From positions 57,159,567 through 57,223,566 of the forward strand of contig CM070713.1 in the NCBI GenBank assembly GCA_036346275.1: 64,000 nt of DNA. The letters are read 5' to 3'. Position 1 is the first letter of the stretch, and each line of letters opens with the position of its first letter. A program made the translations under genes and the position numbers. Of this stretch, positions 46,636 through 56,257 are shown piece after piece. The notes beneath the pieces are model-generated. The model did not search any database and was not told where the DNA came from. It saw nothing but the letters and a program-made list of their open reading frames with translations. Source of the DNA: Otatea glauca. Its lineage: Eukaryota > Streptophyta > Magnoliopsida > Poales > Poaceae.

Positions 46636-47801
46636 CTTTTCGGTGGTCGGGCGACGGTCGGTCGCACTCGCCGCTGCTTAGCGGCGGTCGACGGCCGCCA
46701 CCACTTGGGCCTCGCGGACTGCTTCCGTCCGCCCGCTTGTCTGAGCGGTCGGAAGGACCGGCTCGGCGCCGGGTCTTGCTTAGTTTTGCCATCCTCAAAG
46801 ATGGCTCCCACGCCTCGCCGAGGCGTGGTTGGTGGAGATGTTCGCTCCTTGGTGGTTCGGGCTTGACGAGCCCGGGCTTGTGCACCAAGGCCTTGCGAGA
46901 GGTGCCGAGATGAACGCCCCACGACATCGGCATCGGAGATGTCGGGGAGCTCGTTGCATTGGCGAGAGAAGCGCCGGATGTAATCCCGGAGAGTTTCTCC
47001 CGGCTGCTGCTTGCAGCTCTTCAAGTCCCAGGAGTTCCCGGGGCGCTTGTATGTGCCCTGGAAGTTACCGACGAAGAGGTTCTTCAGGTCGGTCCAGTTC
47101 CTAATGGTCTTTGCGGGCAAGTATTCGAGCCAGGCTCGAGCCAAGTCCGCGAGGTAGATTGGGATATATTCGATGATGAAGAGGTCATCCGTTGCTCCCC
47201 CTGCCCGGCACGCGAGCCGGTAGTCCTCAAGCCATACACCGGGGTTCGTAGCCCCAGTGTATTTGGCTATGTTGGTTGGTGCCCTGAACCTGGCAGGGAA
47301 ATTCGCATGGCGACTTCCCTGGCAGAAGGCCCGTGGTCCTGGACCATCGGGGCTTGGGCTACGGTGGTGGTGGCGCCCGTCGTCCACAATACGCGAGTGG
47401 GCGGCCTCGTCCGTCGCTTTTCTTCTCGCCTCGAGGGTGGCGCGGACGTCGTAGGCGTCGCCGAGGCGCTGGCGCACCGGGGTGCGTGAGGCCTGGGGTT
47501 GTTCGTGGTACGCCGCTGCCTTTGCCGGGCCCAACCGGCCCGGCAGCAATGACGGGCCCGCGGCGGAGGTGTCACCCGAGTGGTAGGAGCCGAGGCTGCA
47601 TGTCTTTGCCGGTCGCACGCTCCACCAGCCCACCTGAGGTTCCGCACGCGTGGCTTTGGCCTCTGGGTCGATTGGCTCAGAAGGCTTTGAGCGAGATCGC
47701 GGCCGCATCCACGCTTCGACTTGCGTGGGAAGAACCGAGGGTCGTCGACTCTTCCACCACTTGTGGTGTACTCGACGTCTTGCGCCAGCGCCGCCAAGCA
47801 T
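46632..47801 (-). CDS. Tat-lineage gag polyprotein
   Basis: The 389-aa frame holds the Tat-type capsid domain around residues 165-290: ANFPARFRAPTNIAKYTG, DYRLACRAGGATDDLFII, LARAWLEYLP, NWTDLKNLFVGNF and YIRRFSRQCNELPDISD. The N-terminal third is Arg/Pro/Ser-rich and atypical, so the true start is uncertain. Gag forms the particle that packages the element RNA. It reads leftward from the 5' LTR, in the orientation expected for a minus-strand element. Confidence 0.85.
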   Translation of the reverse strand: MLGGAGARRRVHHKWWKSRRPSVLPTQVEAWMRPRSRSKPSEPIDPEAKATRAEPQVGWWSVRPAKTCSLGSYHSGDTSAAGPSLLPGRLGPAKAAAYHEQPQASRTPVRQRLGDAYDVRATLEARRKATDEAAHSRIVDDGRHHHRSPSPDGPGPRAFCQGSRHANFPARFRAPTNIAKYTGATNPGVWLEDYRLACRAGGATDDLFIIEYIPIYLADLARAWLEYLPAKTIRNWTDLKNLFVGNFQGTYKRPGNSWDLKSCKQQPGETLRDYIRRFSRQCNELPDISDADVVGRSSRHLSQGLGAQARARQARTTKERTSPPTTPRRGVGAIFEDGKTKQDPAPSRSFRPLRQAGGRKQSARPKWWRPSTAAKQRRVRPTVARPPKS

Positions 47802-48463
47802 CCGCTGGGCTCAGCTCATCCCGCTCCAGTTGGCTCGAGCTGGTCGAGCTCGCCCTTCGCTCCTCCAGCTCTTGCCCTGTCGCGGCTCGGCTCTGCAAGA
47901 GCTTGAGCGCTGCTCGGTGTGCTCGCGTTGGTATTCCTCCTCTTGCGCCTTAGTGCGCCGGATGGGGGCCCCCGTAGCCGCGGGGGTTACGGTCAAGTCG
48001 ACCGTGCCCGCCATGTTGCACTCGCGAGAGTGCCGTCTGCGGGCGGTTTGCTCCGTGTCGGAGCTGGAGTCGTGGCTAGAAGAATCTTCCAGCAGCTCGT
48101 GGACAGAGGCCGGCATGTAGCCGGCCATCGCCACAAGTTGTGAGCCTGCGGGAGGTGACATGGTCACCGCCCGACCCACGAGCTATTGCCGAAGCGGCGG
48201 GTGCTCCTCGGTTCGACCGGGGCTGTAGGGTGCCCTGCCGGAGTTTGACGAGGTCGCGGAGATGGCGCTCGTGCTCCCGACGGTGCCCGGTCTCCGAGAA
48301 GGCCGATAAGCACGAGCCCTCCCGCCAAGTGGCGGCGGTCGAGGAGCCGGCGCGATCCAACTTCCGACGCAGCGTGCCATCGCGGTGAAGAATGCCATCG
48401 GAGGCAAACGGGAATCCAGAGATGTTGATGAAGACGCGCAAAGCCCCTACCGCGCGCGCCAAC
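47802..48463 (-). other. Leader and primer-binding region of the Tat element
   Basis: This lies between the 5' LTR and gag. On the minus strand, immediately after the LTR, the sequence reads TTGGCGCGCGCGGTAGGGGC. It occupies the primer-binding position and resembles that of RIRE2-type elements, but I cannot assign the tRNA. The rest is GC-rich with overlapping spurious frames. Confidence 0.6.
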
Positions 48464-49397
48464 CGCCGGCGTTCGAGCACCGCAAGTAAATTTGTAAGTC
48501 TAAGGGCCGCGTTCTCTCTCCTGAATGGTTAGACTCGGAAGCCCAAGATGTATACCGTTCGGGCCGAATGTCCCTACCCGATTCGTGTGGTGGTATTAGA
48601 TTGCCTTCGTGCGTATGGTCGCACCGTGTTTACAAGCGAGAGCCGAAAGTCCTAGCGAGAATGTCGATTGCTGCTCGTAAGGACTTGGCCAGAAGAGTCG
48701 GTCTCTCTCTGTCCCTCTCTGTCTGTCCCTCCCCCAGGGGCTCCTGCCTCCCTTCATATAGTAGGGAGGGGCAGGTTACATCGAAAATCGGGAGAGGGAA
48801 GGGTGAAGCGACCTATGCTAAGAGCTTCCGTCCTTCGCTCTAGTGACTGGTCATCGCCCGCCTTGCCCATGCCGGGTCGGTAGTCCGCTAGGCGAGCGGT
48901 TAGTCGCTCCATCGGAAATGGCGCACTCGCCTTCGTGAGCTCGACGAGTCCGACGTCGCGCTGTATGACGTTGGTGCTGCCTCGGGAGGGAGCGTGCCTT
49001 CGTATTGTTCGTGACTGGCTGATGGGACCGGAAGCTTGACTTCAGCAGCCATTATGCCATCTGGGGAAAGAGCCACCTGCTCTCGTACAGTCACTTCGAT
49101 TGACCCCGTCCGTGGGGCACGTGGCTGTCAGCCGGTGAAGGCTCCGACACGCGGCTCCTGGGCGGAGGTTGCCTTGGTTTGGTCGGAGTCGGAGGATCCC
49201 GACCCGCCGCGGGGGTCGGGAGCCCTACTTGGTCAGGGATGCTCGTCCTGGTCGGCCGGGGAGGAGCATCCTTTGTAGTCCCACGGGTCCTTTGGTCGGC
49301 AATGGGCCCGGTGCCGCTTGTTAGGTCGGAGCTGAGCTTGAGGCGGTCTGCTTATCATTCTGGGCCGTTGGGGTGCCTCTGGTATGAGTATTCGTCA
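48464..49397 (-). repeat. 5' LTR of the outer Tat element
   Basis: It is the partner of 11666-12574. On the plus strand it runs from CGCCGGCGTTCGAGCACC to GTATGAGTATTCGTCA and is followed by the TSD CTACC (49398-49402). Its right half keeps CTG/CAG sites that are lost in the other LTR, while its left half shows the opposite, so the base-call damage is patchy. Confidence 0.9.
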
Positions 49398-49402
49398 CTA
49401 CC

Positions 49403-50693
49403 GCATATCACAACGAGAAGACGTCCTAACCAAAGATTTGATGAGATATCCTCAAATTAGCTATTTTGAAAGAGTTTAAGCCTCCCTTGGAAACATGATT
49501 TTTTTTAGAATCATGCAAAACTTCTGGATTTCAAAAATGGCTTATAAGTATGTTGTTTTCTCCTATGATAGATCCTCTATGAATCATTAACCTAGTGGCG
49601 ATGAACGATGAGTTCCACACCTTTCTAACCTTCACTCATTACTCCTCAAATCCTTTCTCCACCCCTAAAAAATCTCTAACAAAACAAAATTGCCCTATAA
49701 CAAACACTACTAAAAAAACAATACTTATTCCAATAACATCCCTTCCCTCCCTTTTATAGTGTGCGGCAAACAACGCTGGCGAAGCTAAGGGTGTGGTGTA
49801 AGTCGAGAAGGAACTCAACCAGGCACTGCGGTGGAGCCAAGAGTATGGTGCAAACTAAGGCCAACGACAATAACTTAACATGTTTGGGTAATATTGCTTT
49901 TATCCCTAGAAAAGCATGGGGCATTCAAAGTGTTTATATTAAAAAAAATTCATGTGCTTATCTATTTGTGATTGCAATCGAATTTGAATTTTATAAATTA
50001 CAAAAAATGCTTTTGCAAAAGCCAATGCAAGGCCAATCTATATGACAAATTAGGTTATTGCTTTTTATCAAGCTATCAAAGATTTGTCTAGCAAATAATT
50101 AATGTCCAAAACGTTAATAAAAATGTGCAAACCTTCCAATATGTGCTACACCAATTTATAAGTATCACTTGGCTCTATTTTTCATCGTGTCGGCTTTTCA
50201 TAAGTGTGTGTGTATATATATATAGGAAAATAGTTCTATACTTATGGGAATATGTTCTCCTACCTCTCATATACCACTTAAACGAATAAGTTATATATCT
50301 TTATCTTTTTGAGCATGCTCTAATCATAATTATAGGATACTCCAAATCAAGTTCCATGAAAAATTTCACCAAAATCCATGTTTTATAGGATAATTTAAAT
50401 ATATACTCCTTTTACATGTATAAAAGGCTATACAGAGAAAATAAAAGGCTCCGATGATTTTTTTCAACCACGTCACATTGAGGTATATTAAAATTAGTAT
50501 TTAAGTATACCGAAAATGATAAAGACGTATAAGAGGTTCATTTAACTAGTATATTGAAAGGTAAGAACATACTCAGAGTATAAAAAAGACTTCGTGTTGG
50601 CGTAATAACTACAAGAGCCATAACAACTTAGTCTCGCTAAAGTTCTTAAAGATTCCCACAAAGAACTAGATTTCAGAGTAAACTCGCTCCTAC
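49403..50693. other. AT-rich intergenic DNA, no gene seen
   Basis: There is no coding frame with family features. A short GT/TA microsatellite lies at about 50202-50224. The DNA continues the flank interrupted by the nested retroelement. Confidence 0.45.
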
Positions 50694-51643
50694 TAAGAGC
50701 ATCTCTAAAGGCCTCTCTATCCAGCTTGCTATCTTATTTTTTAACGAGTCACAGCTATTCTCCGTCCTCCAACAGTCTCGCCATCTTGTTCGCAAAAGTA
50801 GCTAGCGAAGAAAGACTCACTACATTTGGCGATTCTCTCTCCGCTCGCTATCCGTCTGCGTTACCATTTGCGCAACCGCAGGGACAAATCCCAGAGGAGA
50901 GAGGCTTCGTCTCCTCCGGCAGCCCGGTGAGGCTTCCTCTCCCCCAACGCCGCTTCGTCTTTGCCGGCACTTCTTCCTCTCCCCCCGCGAGGCTACGAAT
51001 CCCCAGCAAGGCTTTGTAGACACCGGTGAATCCTCAGATCTGGCGATCTACCCCGACATCGGCAACCGTGAGCTCGGGCTCCCGCTGCAAGGTGAGCCCA
51101 CATTGCGATTTGGTGTCTTCTCCTGTGCGGGGATGATTCGTAGCGGGGTTTTAGAGAGAGAGAGTGAGCGCGCGGGGAGGAGGAGGCATGACTCTCTTCA
51201 GCCTCAGATGGTGAGCACGTGCCATGTCGAATTCGCCCCCTTCTTCTTCTCCCCCAGCCTGTTCGCTTCGCTCCGTTCTCGAATAGGATTATGCTTCTTG
51301 TTTCTTGGATCGGTGAGCCGGCCAGGCCGTGAGATCTAACACAGCTGCTGCTGGAATCGCCCTGTTTCGGCAGATCCATCTCGGATTTCACAGGCCAATT
51401 CTTGCTTGATTCGTAAGGTCGTTGTTGCTCTAGCCGGTTGCTCTCTTGCTACAGTCCTAATCACTACCGCTCTGCCGTGCTAGTCTTGACTTACCACCGG
51501 AGCTCTTGCCAAGAACACTGCCCTAGCACCTTAGTTCATCCAGATTAGTGCCAACACTTGTAGATTGGATTTATGAATCGCTTGTTAATTTAGAAGTAGG
51601 TCTGACATCAAATTTCTTCCCCCCCTGCTGTAGCATGTAGGTT

Positions 51644-51733
51644 TTTGCGGAATTTGATCCTGTCCCACTTGCAAGTGTTCCTCTTGCACAAGTTCATTAT
51701 GCCAGAACGCATGATGGTCAAAAAGTTGCTATC
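51644..51733 (+). pseudogene. Fragment of an ABC1/ADCK-type kinase gene
   Basis: After an acceptor-like ...TGTAG, thirty codons read FAEFDPVPLASVPLAQVHYA and then RTHDGQKVAI. This is the ABC1 kinase (UbiB/ADCK) Ala/Gln-containing nucleotide-binding region, normally followed by VKVQ. The frame ends at a junction with unrelated ABCI11-type sequence. Only this exon piece is present, with no catalytic loop. It was presumably captured by the surrounding transposon. Confidence 0.8.
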
Positions 51734-52120
51734 GCCCTCCAGGAACTGAACACAACTTGTTGAATGAAATTAGTCTCTCTCTTCGGGAGAAAAAGGTAAG
51801 CATGTATTTAATATTGGAATATTGGATAGTGGAAATCCTATGGGCCTATCAGAATTGTTAACTTCTCAAAAAGTTGGTATTGTATTTCAGTTTCCTGAGA
51901 GGTTTGATATGCTCCTTTCGCAATTAAATTATGTAAAACTGAATAAGAATGCCTATGATCTGCATCGTCAAGTGAGCTTGTTGCTTGAAACATCACATTC
52001 TTCCTGAAGATAATTTTGTTTGCAACATACTAGGTTGGTTTGAGTACCATTTCAATAGATGAAGATGCACAGTCTCTAAGTGGTGGGTTTAAGCGGCGAC
52101 TTGCTTTGGCAATTCAACTG
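51734..52120 (+). pseudogene. Fragments of an ABCI11-type chloroplast ABC ATPase gene
   Basis: Three exon-like pieces follow the gene order of plastid ABCI11/NAP14. 51734-51795 reads RPPGTEHNLLNEISLSLREK and ends in a GTAAGC donor. 51829-51903 reads GLSELLTSQKVGIVFQFPER, containing the Q-loop. 52034-52120, between AG and GT signals, has the ABC signature LSGGFKRRLALAIQL. Walker A and Walker B exons are missing and the middle piece degenerates after FPER, so no ATPase can be made. The first piece is fused directly to the ABC1-kinase fragment. Confidence 0.82.
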
Positions 52121-52398
52121 GTATTGTTTGTATTGATTTGATACGAGTTCATCCTTTTTTTTAAAAGAAAATTGCAAGGTGGCAAATTGTTTGTTGTGCC
52201 TTCTGTTATTTTCTGTCTGTAGGTTCAAAGTCATGATCTATTGTGCCTTCTGTTATATGGAATATGATTAGAATATAGGAGAGAAAATAGAGAGTGTGAT
52301 ACCGAAAGTGTTGTTGGAGAGAAAAGAGGTACGGAGAAATATTTTTTAGAGAGTTCTCTAAATATAATTTTTAGAGAGTGTTTTTGGAGATGCTCTAA

Positions 52399-53617
52399 AG
52401 CTAGCAATAATATACATATATTTGTGTTCGATAGTTAGGGTGGAGTAGGTCATAGGTGCTACATGTATTTATTATTATTTCTTAAAACAAGGAGTGCTAC
52501 ATGTATTTTTGTTTTTCTTAAGTAATACAATGTACGATGTATATCTATACCCCTTTATAATGCACCTAAGCATTCTTTTCTACATCCACCCCAAATAATG
52601 CACCCCACTAGAGATGGTCCAACCTTCATACACCCAGCGAAACGTCCTCAGAAACTTGCCTCCATCAAAATTAACCTCTCGGATCTTTCCTCAGCTTTAC
52701 TCACCCACATCCGATGGCCATTGTTTAATGTGTCTAACTCATCCCTGTGGCCTACAACAGATCTCCCCCCACCTCCAGCATCATCTCAAGGAAAAGGAAA
52801 CAAATATCCTGGAATTAAGGAAAAGAAAACAAACGTTCTAAAAAAGAAAAAGACCGTATATTACGTGCTGGGAAAAGGAAACAGAAGACAGGGCACTATA
52901 CTTTAAACTGGTAACAAGTGGTATTAGTATACTATACTATCTGAGAAATGGGGATCACATGTAAGTATATATGTAACTTGTCGCCCAGTCCTTGCATCTC
53001 TATTAAAAATTTTAAATGAGCAGTGGCAATGCAAGCAAGCAAAAGTAAGTGAATAGTCCAAGACTCCAAGGCAAAGCACATGGTTTAAAGCTGGTTATTT
53101 GGGCAAAGATAGCTAGCCCGGGAGGCTGCTATGCTTATGGACCACTGACCATGCATATATACTCAGAGTGGTTGTCAAGTTTCAAGGGCTAGCTAGCTTC
53201 TTGGAAGCTTGTAGATTCAGGCACGAATTAAACGAGTTGCGCGTTGCTTCTCCCTTGCGCAATGCAGAAACGGGAATCGGACGAGTCTTATTTATGGGGA
53301 GGCAAATTTAAATCGTTATGTATTTGGGGTTCATGATATATACTAGCTTGTTCCTAGTTAGGATAAGTACAGTTGGAAATACCACACAGTACACATGACA
53401 TGAGTCAACACGCTACAGCGAAAGGATGAATGAGGAAACTGACATGCAACAAAAGCTTCTGTAGGTTTCTTCTACAATCCCACGGCCCAAAACGGGAGCG
53501 GCCTGCTAGAAGCTGAGCAATGCCGGCGCGTCCTGCCGGTCGGCCTTGTTCCCTCCCGGACGAACGCGCCGCCGCTCTTCCGGCCGGACGCGGGACCCCA
53601 AATCCCGGCTAAAACCC
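52399..53617. other. Intergenic and UBA2-type gene 5' flank
   Basis: No gene is recognised. The last ~130 bp before 53618 are GC-rich and probably contain the UBA2-type 5' leader. An upstream in-frame ATG at 53546 could extend that protein by 24 residues. Confidence 0.4.
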
Positions 53618-54817
53618 ATGGGTCGGAAGCGGAAGCGGAAGCGGCGTGCCCACAAGGCCGAGTCGTCGGAGGAGCGAGCCGAGCAAGAAATGGCAGGAGA
53701 AGAAGTCGAGGAGGAGGACTCCACGGCGAACACACCGCTGGCGGCGGACGATGAGTGCGAGGAGGAGGAGGAGGCCATAGAGGGGCTTCTGGAGCCGTTC
53801 AGCAGGGACGAGCTCCTGGACCTCCTGGCCGAGGCCTGCCTCCGGGACCCCGCCCTCCTCTCCCGCCTCGCCGCCTCCGCGTCCTCAGACGCCGCCCACC
53901 GCCGCCTCTTCGTCCACGGCCTCGGCCCCTGCGCCACCACCGCTGCGCTGGCAGCCGCCTTCGCCCCCTTCGGCGCCCTCGACGAGTGCCACGCTGTTGC
54001 CGACCGCACCACCGGCCGTTGCCGCGGCTACGGATTCGTCACCTTCCGCTGCCGCTCCGCCGCGAGCCGCGCCCTCGCTGACGCCTCCAAGCGCGTCGGC
54101 GGCCGCCCTGTGGCTTGCCAGCTCGCCTCGCTCGGCCCCGCCGGTCCCTCCCCCGACCGCAAGCTCTTCGTGGACAACGTGCCCGCGCGCGCCGCGCACG
54201 ACGGGCTAAGGGGTTTCTTCTCCAGGTTCGGCGAGATCGAGGAGGGTCCCCTCGGCGCCGACCGCGTCACCGGGCAGTTCCGTGGGTACGCCATCTTCTT
54301 GTACAAGTCGCCCGAGGGGCTCACGAAGGCGCTCGAGGAGCCCAAGAAGGTGTTCGACGGGTGCGAGCTCCACTGCCGGCGCGCGCACAGGGTGATCAAG
54401 AAGAATCACGTCTCCGCGGCCACACCTGAAGACGCAGGTGGCCAGAGCAATGGCGCTGGCGATGCGGCCTTGCCCACTGTCCAGCCGAAGGAGCTTGCAT
54501 TGACATCCGCCACGCAGCCACTTCTTGGATCAAACCCGCCGGTTGGGTTGATGACAAAGGGGATTAGCGCAGCCACGGCTCTCTCTTCTCAGAATGCCGG
54601 GTCAGGTGGGGCTGGTCTGTTGGGTGCATTCCCTTCCACCACTGCATCTCTTTCCACCACGGTTGTGCCCTCTTCGCCGGATCAGAGCACACTGAGTAGC
54701 CATTCTGTAGCTGTAAAGAGTAGCCGTCTGTTTTCCATGGGCGCTTCGACTTCGACATCCCAGGCTGGCGAGGGATCAACTAGACCAGGCTTGATACAGC
54801 GCTACCTTGGACGATAG
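53618..54817 (+). CDS. UBP1-associated protein 2 (UBA2)-like RNA-binding protein
   Basis: UBA2 proteins are nuclear RRM proteins that bind U-rich RNA, interact with UBP1-type factors, and relate to the ABA-responsive AKIP1. The 399-aa frame starts MGRKRKRKRR, a basic nuclear-localisation-like run matching the family start; an ATG at 53546 is possible but less likely. An acidic stretch (27-52) leads to the family hallmark EGLLEPFSRDELLDLLAEA (55-73). RRM1 spans ~96-170 with RNP2 LFVHGL and RNP1 CRGYGFVTF. RRM2 spans ~181-257 with RNP2 LFVDNV and RNP1 FRGYAIFLY, including FFSRFGEIEEGPLG, strongly conserved in UBA2A/B. The C-terminus is Ser/Thr/Ala-rich and low in complexity, and the gene has no intron in the coding region. 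Arabidopsis UBA2A is longer (~480 aa). Confidence 0.92.
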   Translation: MGRKRKRKRRAHKAESSEERAEQEMAGEEVEEEDSTANTPLAADDECEEEEEAIEGLLEPFSRDELLDLLAEACLRDPALLSRLAASASSDAAHRRLFVHGLGPCATTAALAAAFAPFGALDECHAVADRTTGRCRGYGFVTFRCRSAASRALADASKRVGGRPVACQLASLGPAGPSPDRKLFVDNVPARAAHDGLRGFFSRFGEIEEGPLGADRVTGQFRGYAIFLYKSPEGLTKALEEPKKVFDGCELHCRRAHRVIKKNHVSAATPEDAGGQSNGAGDAALPTVQPKELALTSATQPLLGSNPPVGLMTKGISAATALSSQNAGSGGAGLLGAFPSTTASLSTTVVPSSPDQSTLSSHSVAVKSSRLFSMGASTSTSQAGEGSTRPGLIQRYLGR

Positions 54818-56143
54818 GTAAAAATAACATGATATCTTGCTAGCCTAGCAATGCAATGGAACATAGACGTATTGAGCTAAGTAGCAACTAAATGCATAAT
54901 ATCAGTGGTATTTTGTTCCCGAAAAGAAGGAAGACCTTTGGTTATTTAAGTGAATCTCATGGTTTGCAATTACTGTGGTTCTTGTCATCTGAAAAATGAT
55001 TCTAATTATGAGGGAAGTGTGATGTTGTAAATGATGTAAGATCTTAGAGCAAACTTATAACCAATGACTGAATACAGCCTTGATAGCATCCTTGCGAACA
55101 TTTGGATAATAATGAGTTAAGTTATGGTGACTGGCTTTCGGTAGGTCATTTGGATAATAAGGAAAATAAACCACCTCTCGCAAAATCTGCAGTCTTTTGA
55201 AACCTCTTTGGCCTCAATTTTGCTCGGATATCACTTTTTATGGGGCACAGGGATGAAGGAGAGATCGAGGAGGAGGCCTCTTTGAAGTTCGAAACTGAAG
55301 TTTCTGTCTTGCCATCAAACGGAAAGGCAACTTGCGAATACACGCTTTCTGCTGATTGAAACTTGCTTCTCCCTTGATGTAATCTCCGTTTGTTTATAGG
55401 CAGCTAGCTATTAATATTCTTGTTTCGCATTGCAAGGCTCTAAAATCAGCTTCGGAGAAATGAGAAATCCAGGTAATACCTGTCTTCCCTTTAGTACCGG
55501 GGTTTGCGAGTAGCTAACATAAAAGGAGAATGAATTATCAAGTACTCAGTTTTTTCACTTCTCCATTTGCTCTCTTATTGTGGCAAAGTTAGTCCAGGCG
55601 AGGAAAAAATCGAGTAAAAATGAAAGAAAAAAGAGAGACAAGATTTACACTTTCATATTCTTGCACTCTGTTTGATAAAGAAAATAAATGGGAGCTCTCT
55701 GCACAACAATGGTCTGCCTTTGTGGACTGTGCGACTGCTGCGGTCTTTGCGGATGCATTTGTACCAGAGCTGATTTTCAGCCAATGGATCAAATTTGAGT
55801 TCAATTTAGGCATCAGTAATTCATTATCATTCTCAGCGCGCGATGCGTCAAATTACAACTTTGGAAGAGTGAGCATAGAAACTAGAAGCTGTGATCGGAA
55901 CAGTCTGATCGCATGATGCAAGGTTTCTAGTCAAAAATGCTCCAAGGCGCAAGCTTTTAAAGGTTGTTTGCACTGAATCCAACTTCAGATTCCTGCGGCC
56001 GGCACGTGCCCGCCATTGAAGCTGTGCCCCAAGGATGAATACGAGAAGAGAATTCACCACAGGCTATGGCCTCCTCGCCGCCTCGTCTGGTATAACCCAT
56101 GTTCACCCTATTGCTCTCGCATATTGTTAAGCCGTCGCCGCCA
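54818..56143. other. UBA2-type gene 3' flank, no gene seen
   Basis: This holds the presumed 3' untranslated region and intergenic DNA. An open frame at 55620-55916 has no recognisable family and no supporting splice or start context, so it is not called. Confidence 0.4.
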
Positions 56144-56257
56144 GCCAAGGCCGGGCTCCCCAACGCCGGCTGCGCCCGTTGTGCGAGGAAGGTGTTCGAC
56201 GGAATGCCGGAACGGGGTGCCGTGCCGTGGAGCGCATCGGCGGCACATTGCGGATGA
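56144..56257 (+). pseudogene. PPR (PLS-class) gene relic
   Basis: A short plus-strand frame reads AKAGLPNAG then CARKVFDGMPERGAVPWSA. CARKVFDGMPER followed by a V-x-W motif is the diagnostic join of consecutive pentatricopeptide repeats in plant PLS-class PPR proteins. The frame stops after AAHCG at 56255-56257, and upstream sequence from ~56040 is only loosely PPR-like and interrupted. With about one repeat left it is a fragment, not a functional organelle RNA-editing factor. Confidence 0.65.

Larger units (their letters stand above)
11666..49397 (-). mobile_element. Outer Tat-lineage (RIRE2-like) Gypsy element enclosing a retroelement nest
   Basis: Related LTRs lie at both ends (11666-12574 and 48464-49397). 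The 5-bp duplication CTACC flanks the whole block (11661-11665 and 49398-49402), so 37.7 kb derives from one insertion plus later events. Gag and protease of the outer element lie on the minus strand at 45.8-47.8 kb next to the right (5') LTR. On the left side, CGGGGGCTAC-type polypurine sequence (minus strand, ~12575-12590) abuts the 3' LTR. An antisense ORF near the 3' LTR is a known trait of the Tat lineage. Most of its reverse transcriptase, RNase H and integrase are absent, replaced by Tekay-like elements at 13485-45498. Confidence 0.9.
50697..52395. mobile_element. PIF/Harbinger-like element carrying captured gene fragments
   Basis: The ends are inverted repeats: left GAGCATCTCTAAA and inverted right GAGCATCTCCAAA. 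Both flanks carry TAA (50694-50696 and 52396-52398), the 3-bp TWA duplication of the PIF/Harbinger superfamily. The terminal ~150 bp at the right are rich in CTCTCTAAA-type subterminal words. The 1.7-kb interior has no transposase. It contains exon-like fragments of two unrelated nuclear genes with splice signals retained (51644-52120) and a GC-rich leader-like block (50900-51350). It is therefore a gene-capturing (Pack-type) non-autonomous element. Confidence 0.82.

Noticed and set aside
53885..54429. Several long frames overlapping the UBA2-type gene
   Set aside because: Arg/Pro/Ala-rich shadows of a GC-rich coding region; the RRM motifs exist only in the 53618-54817 frame.
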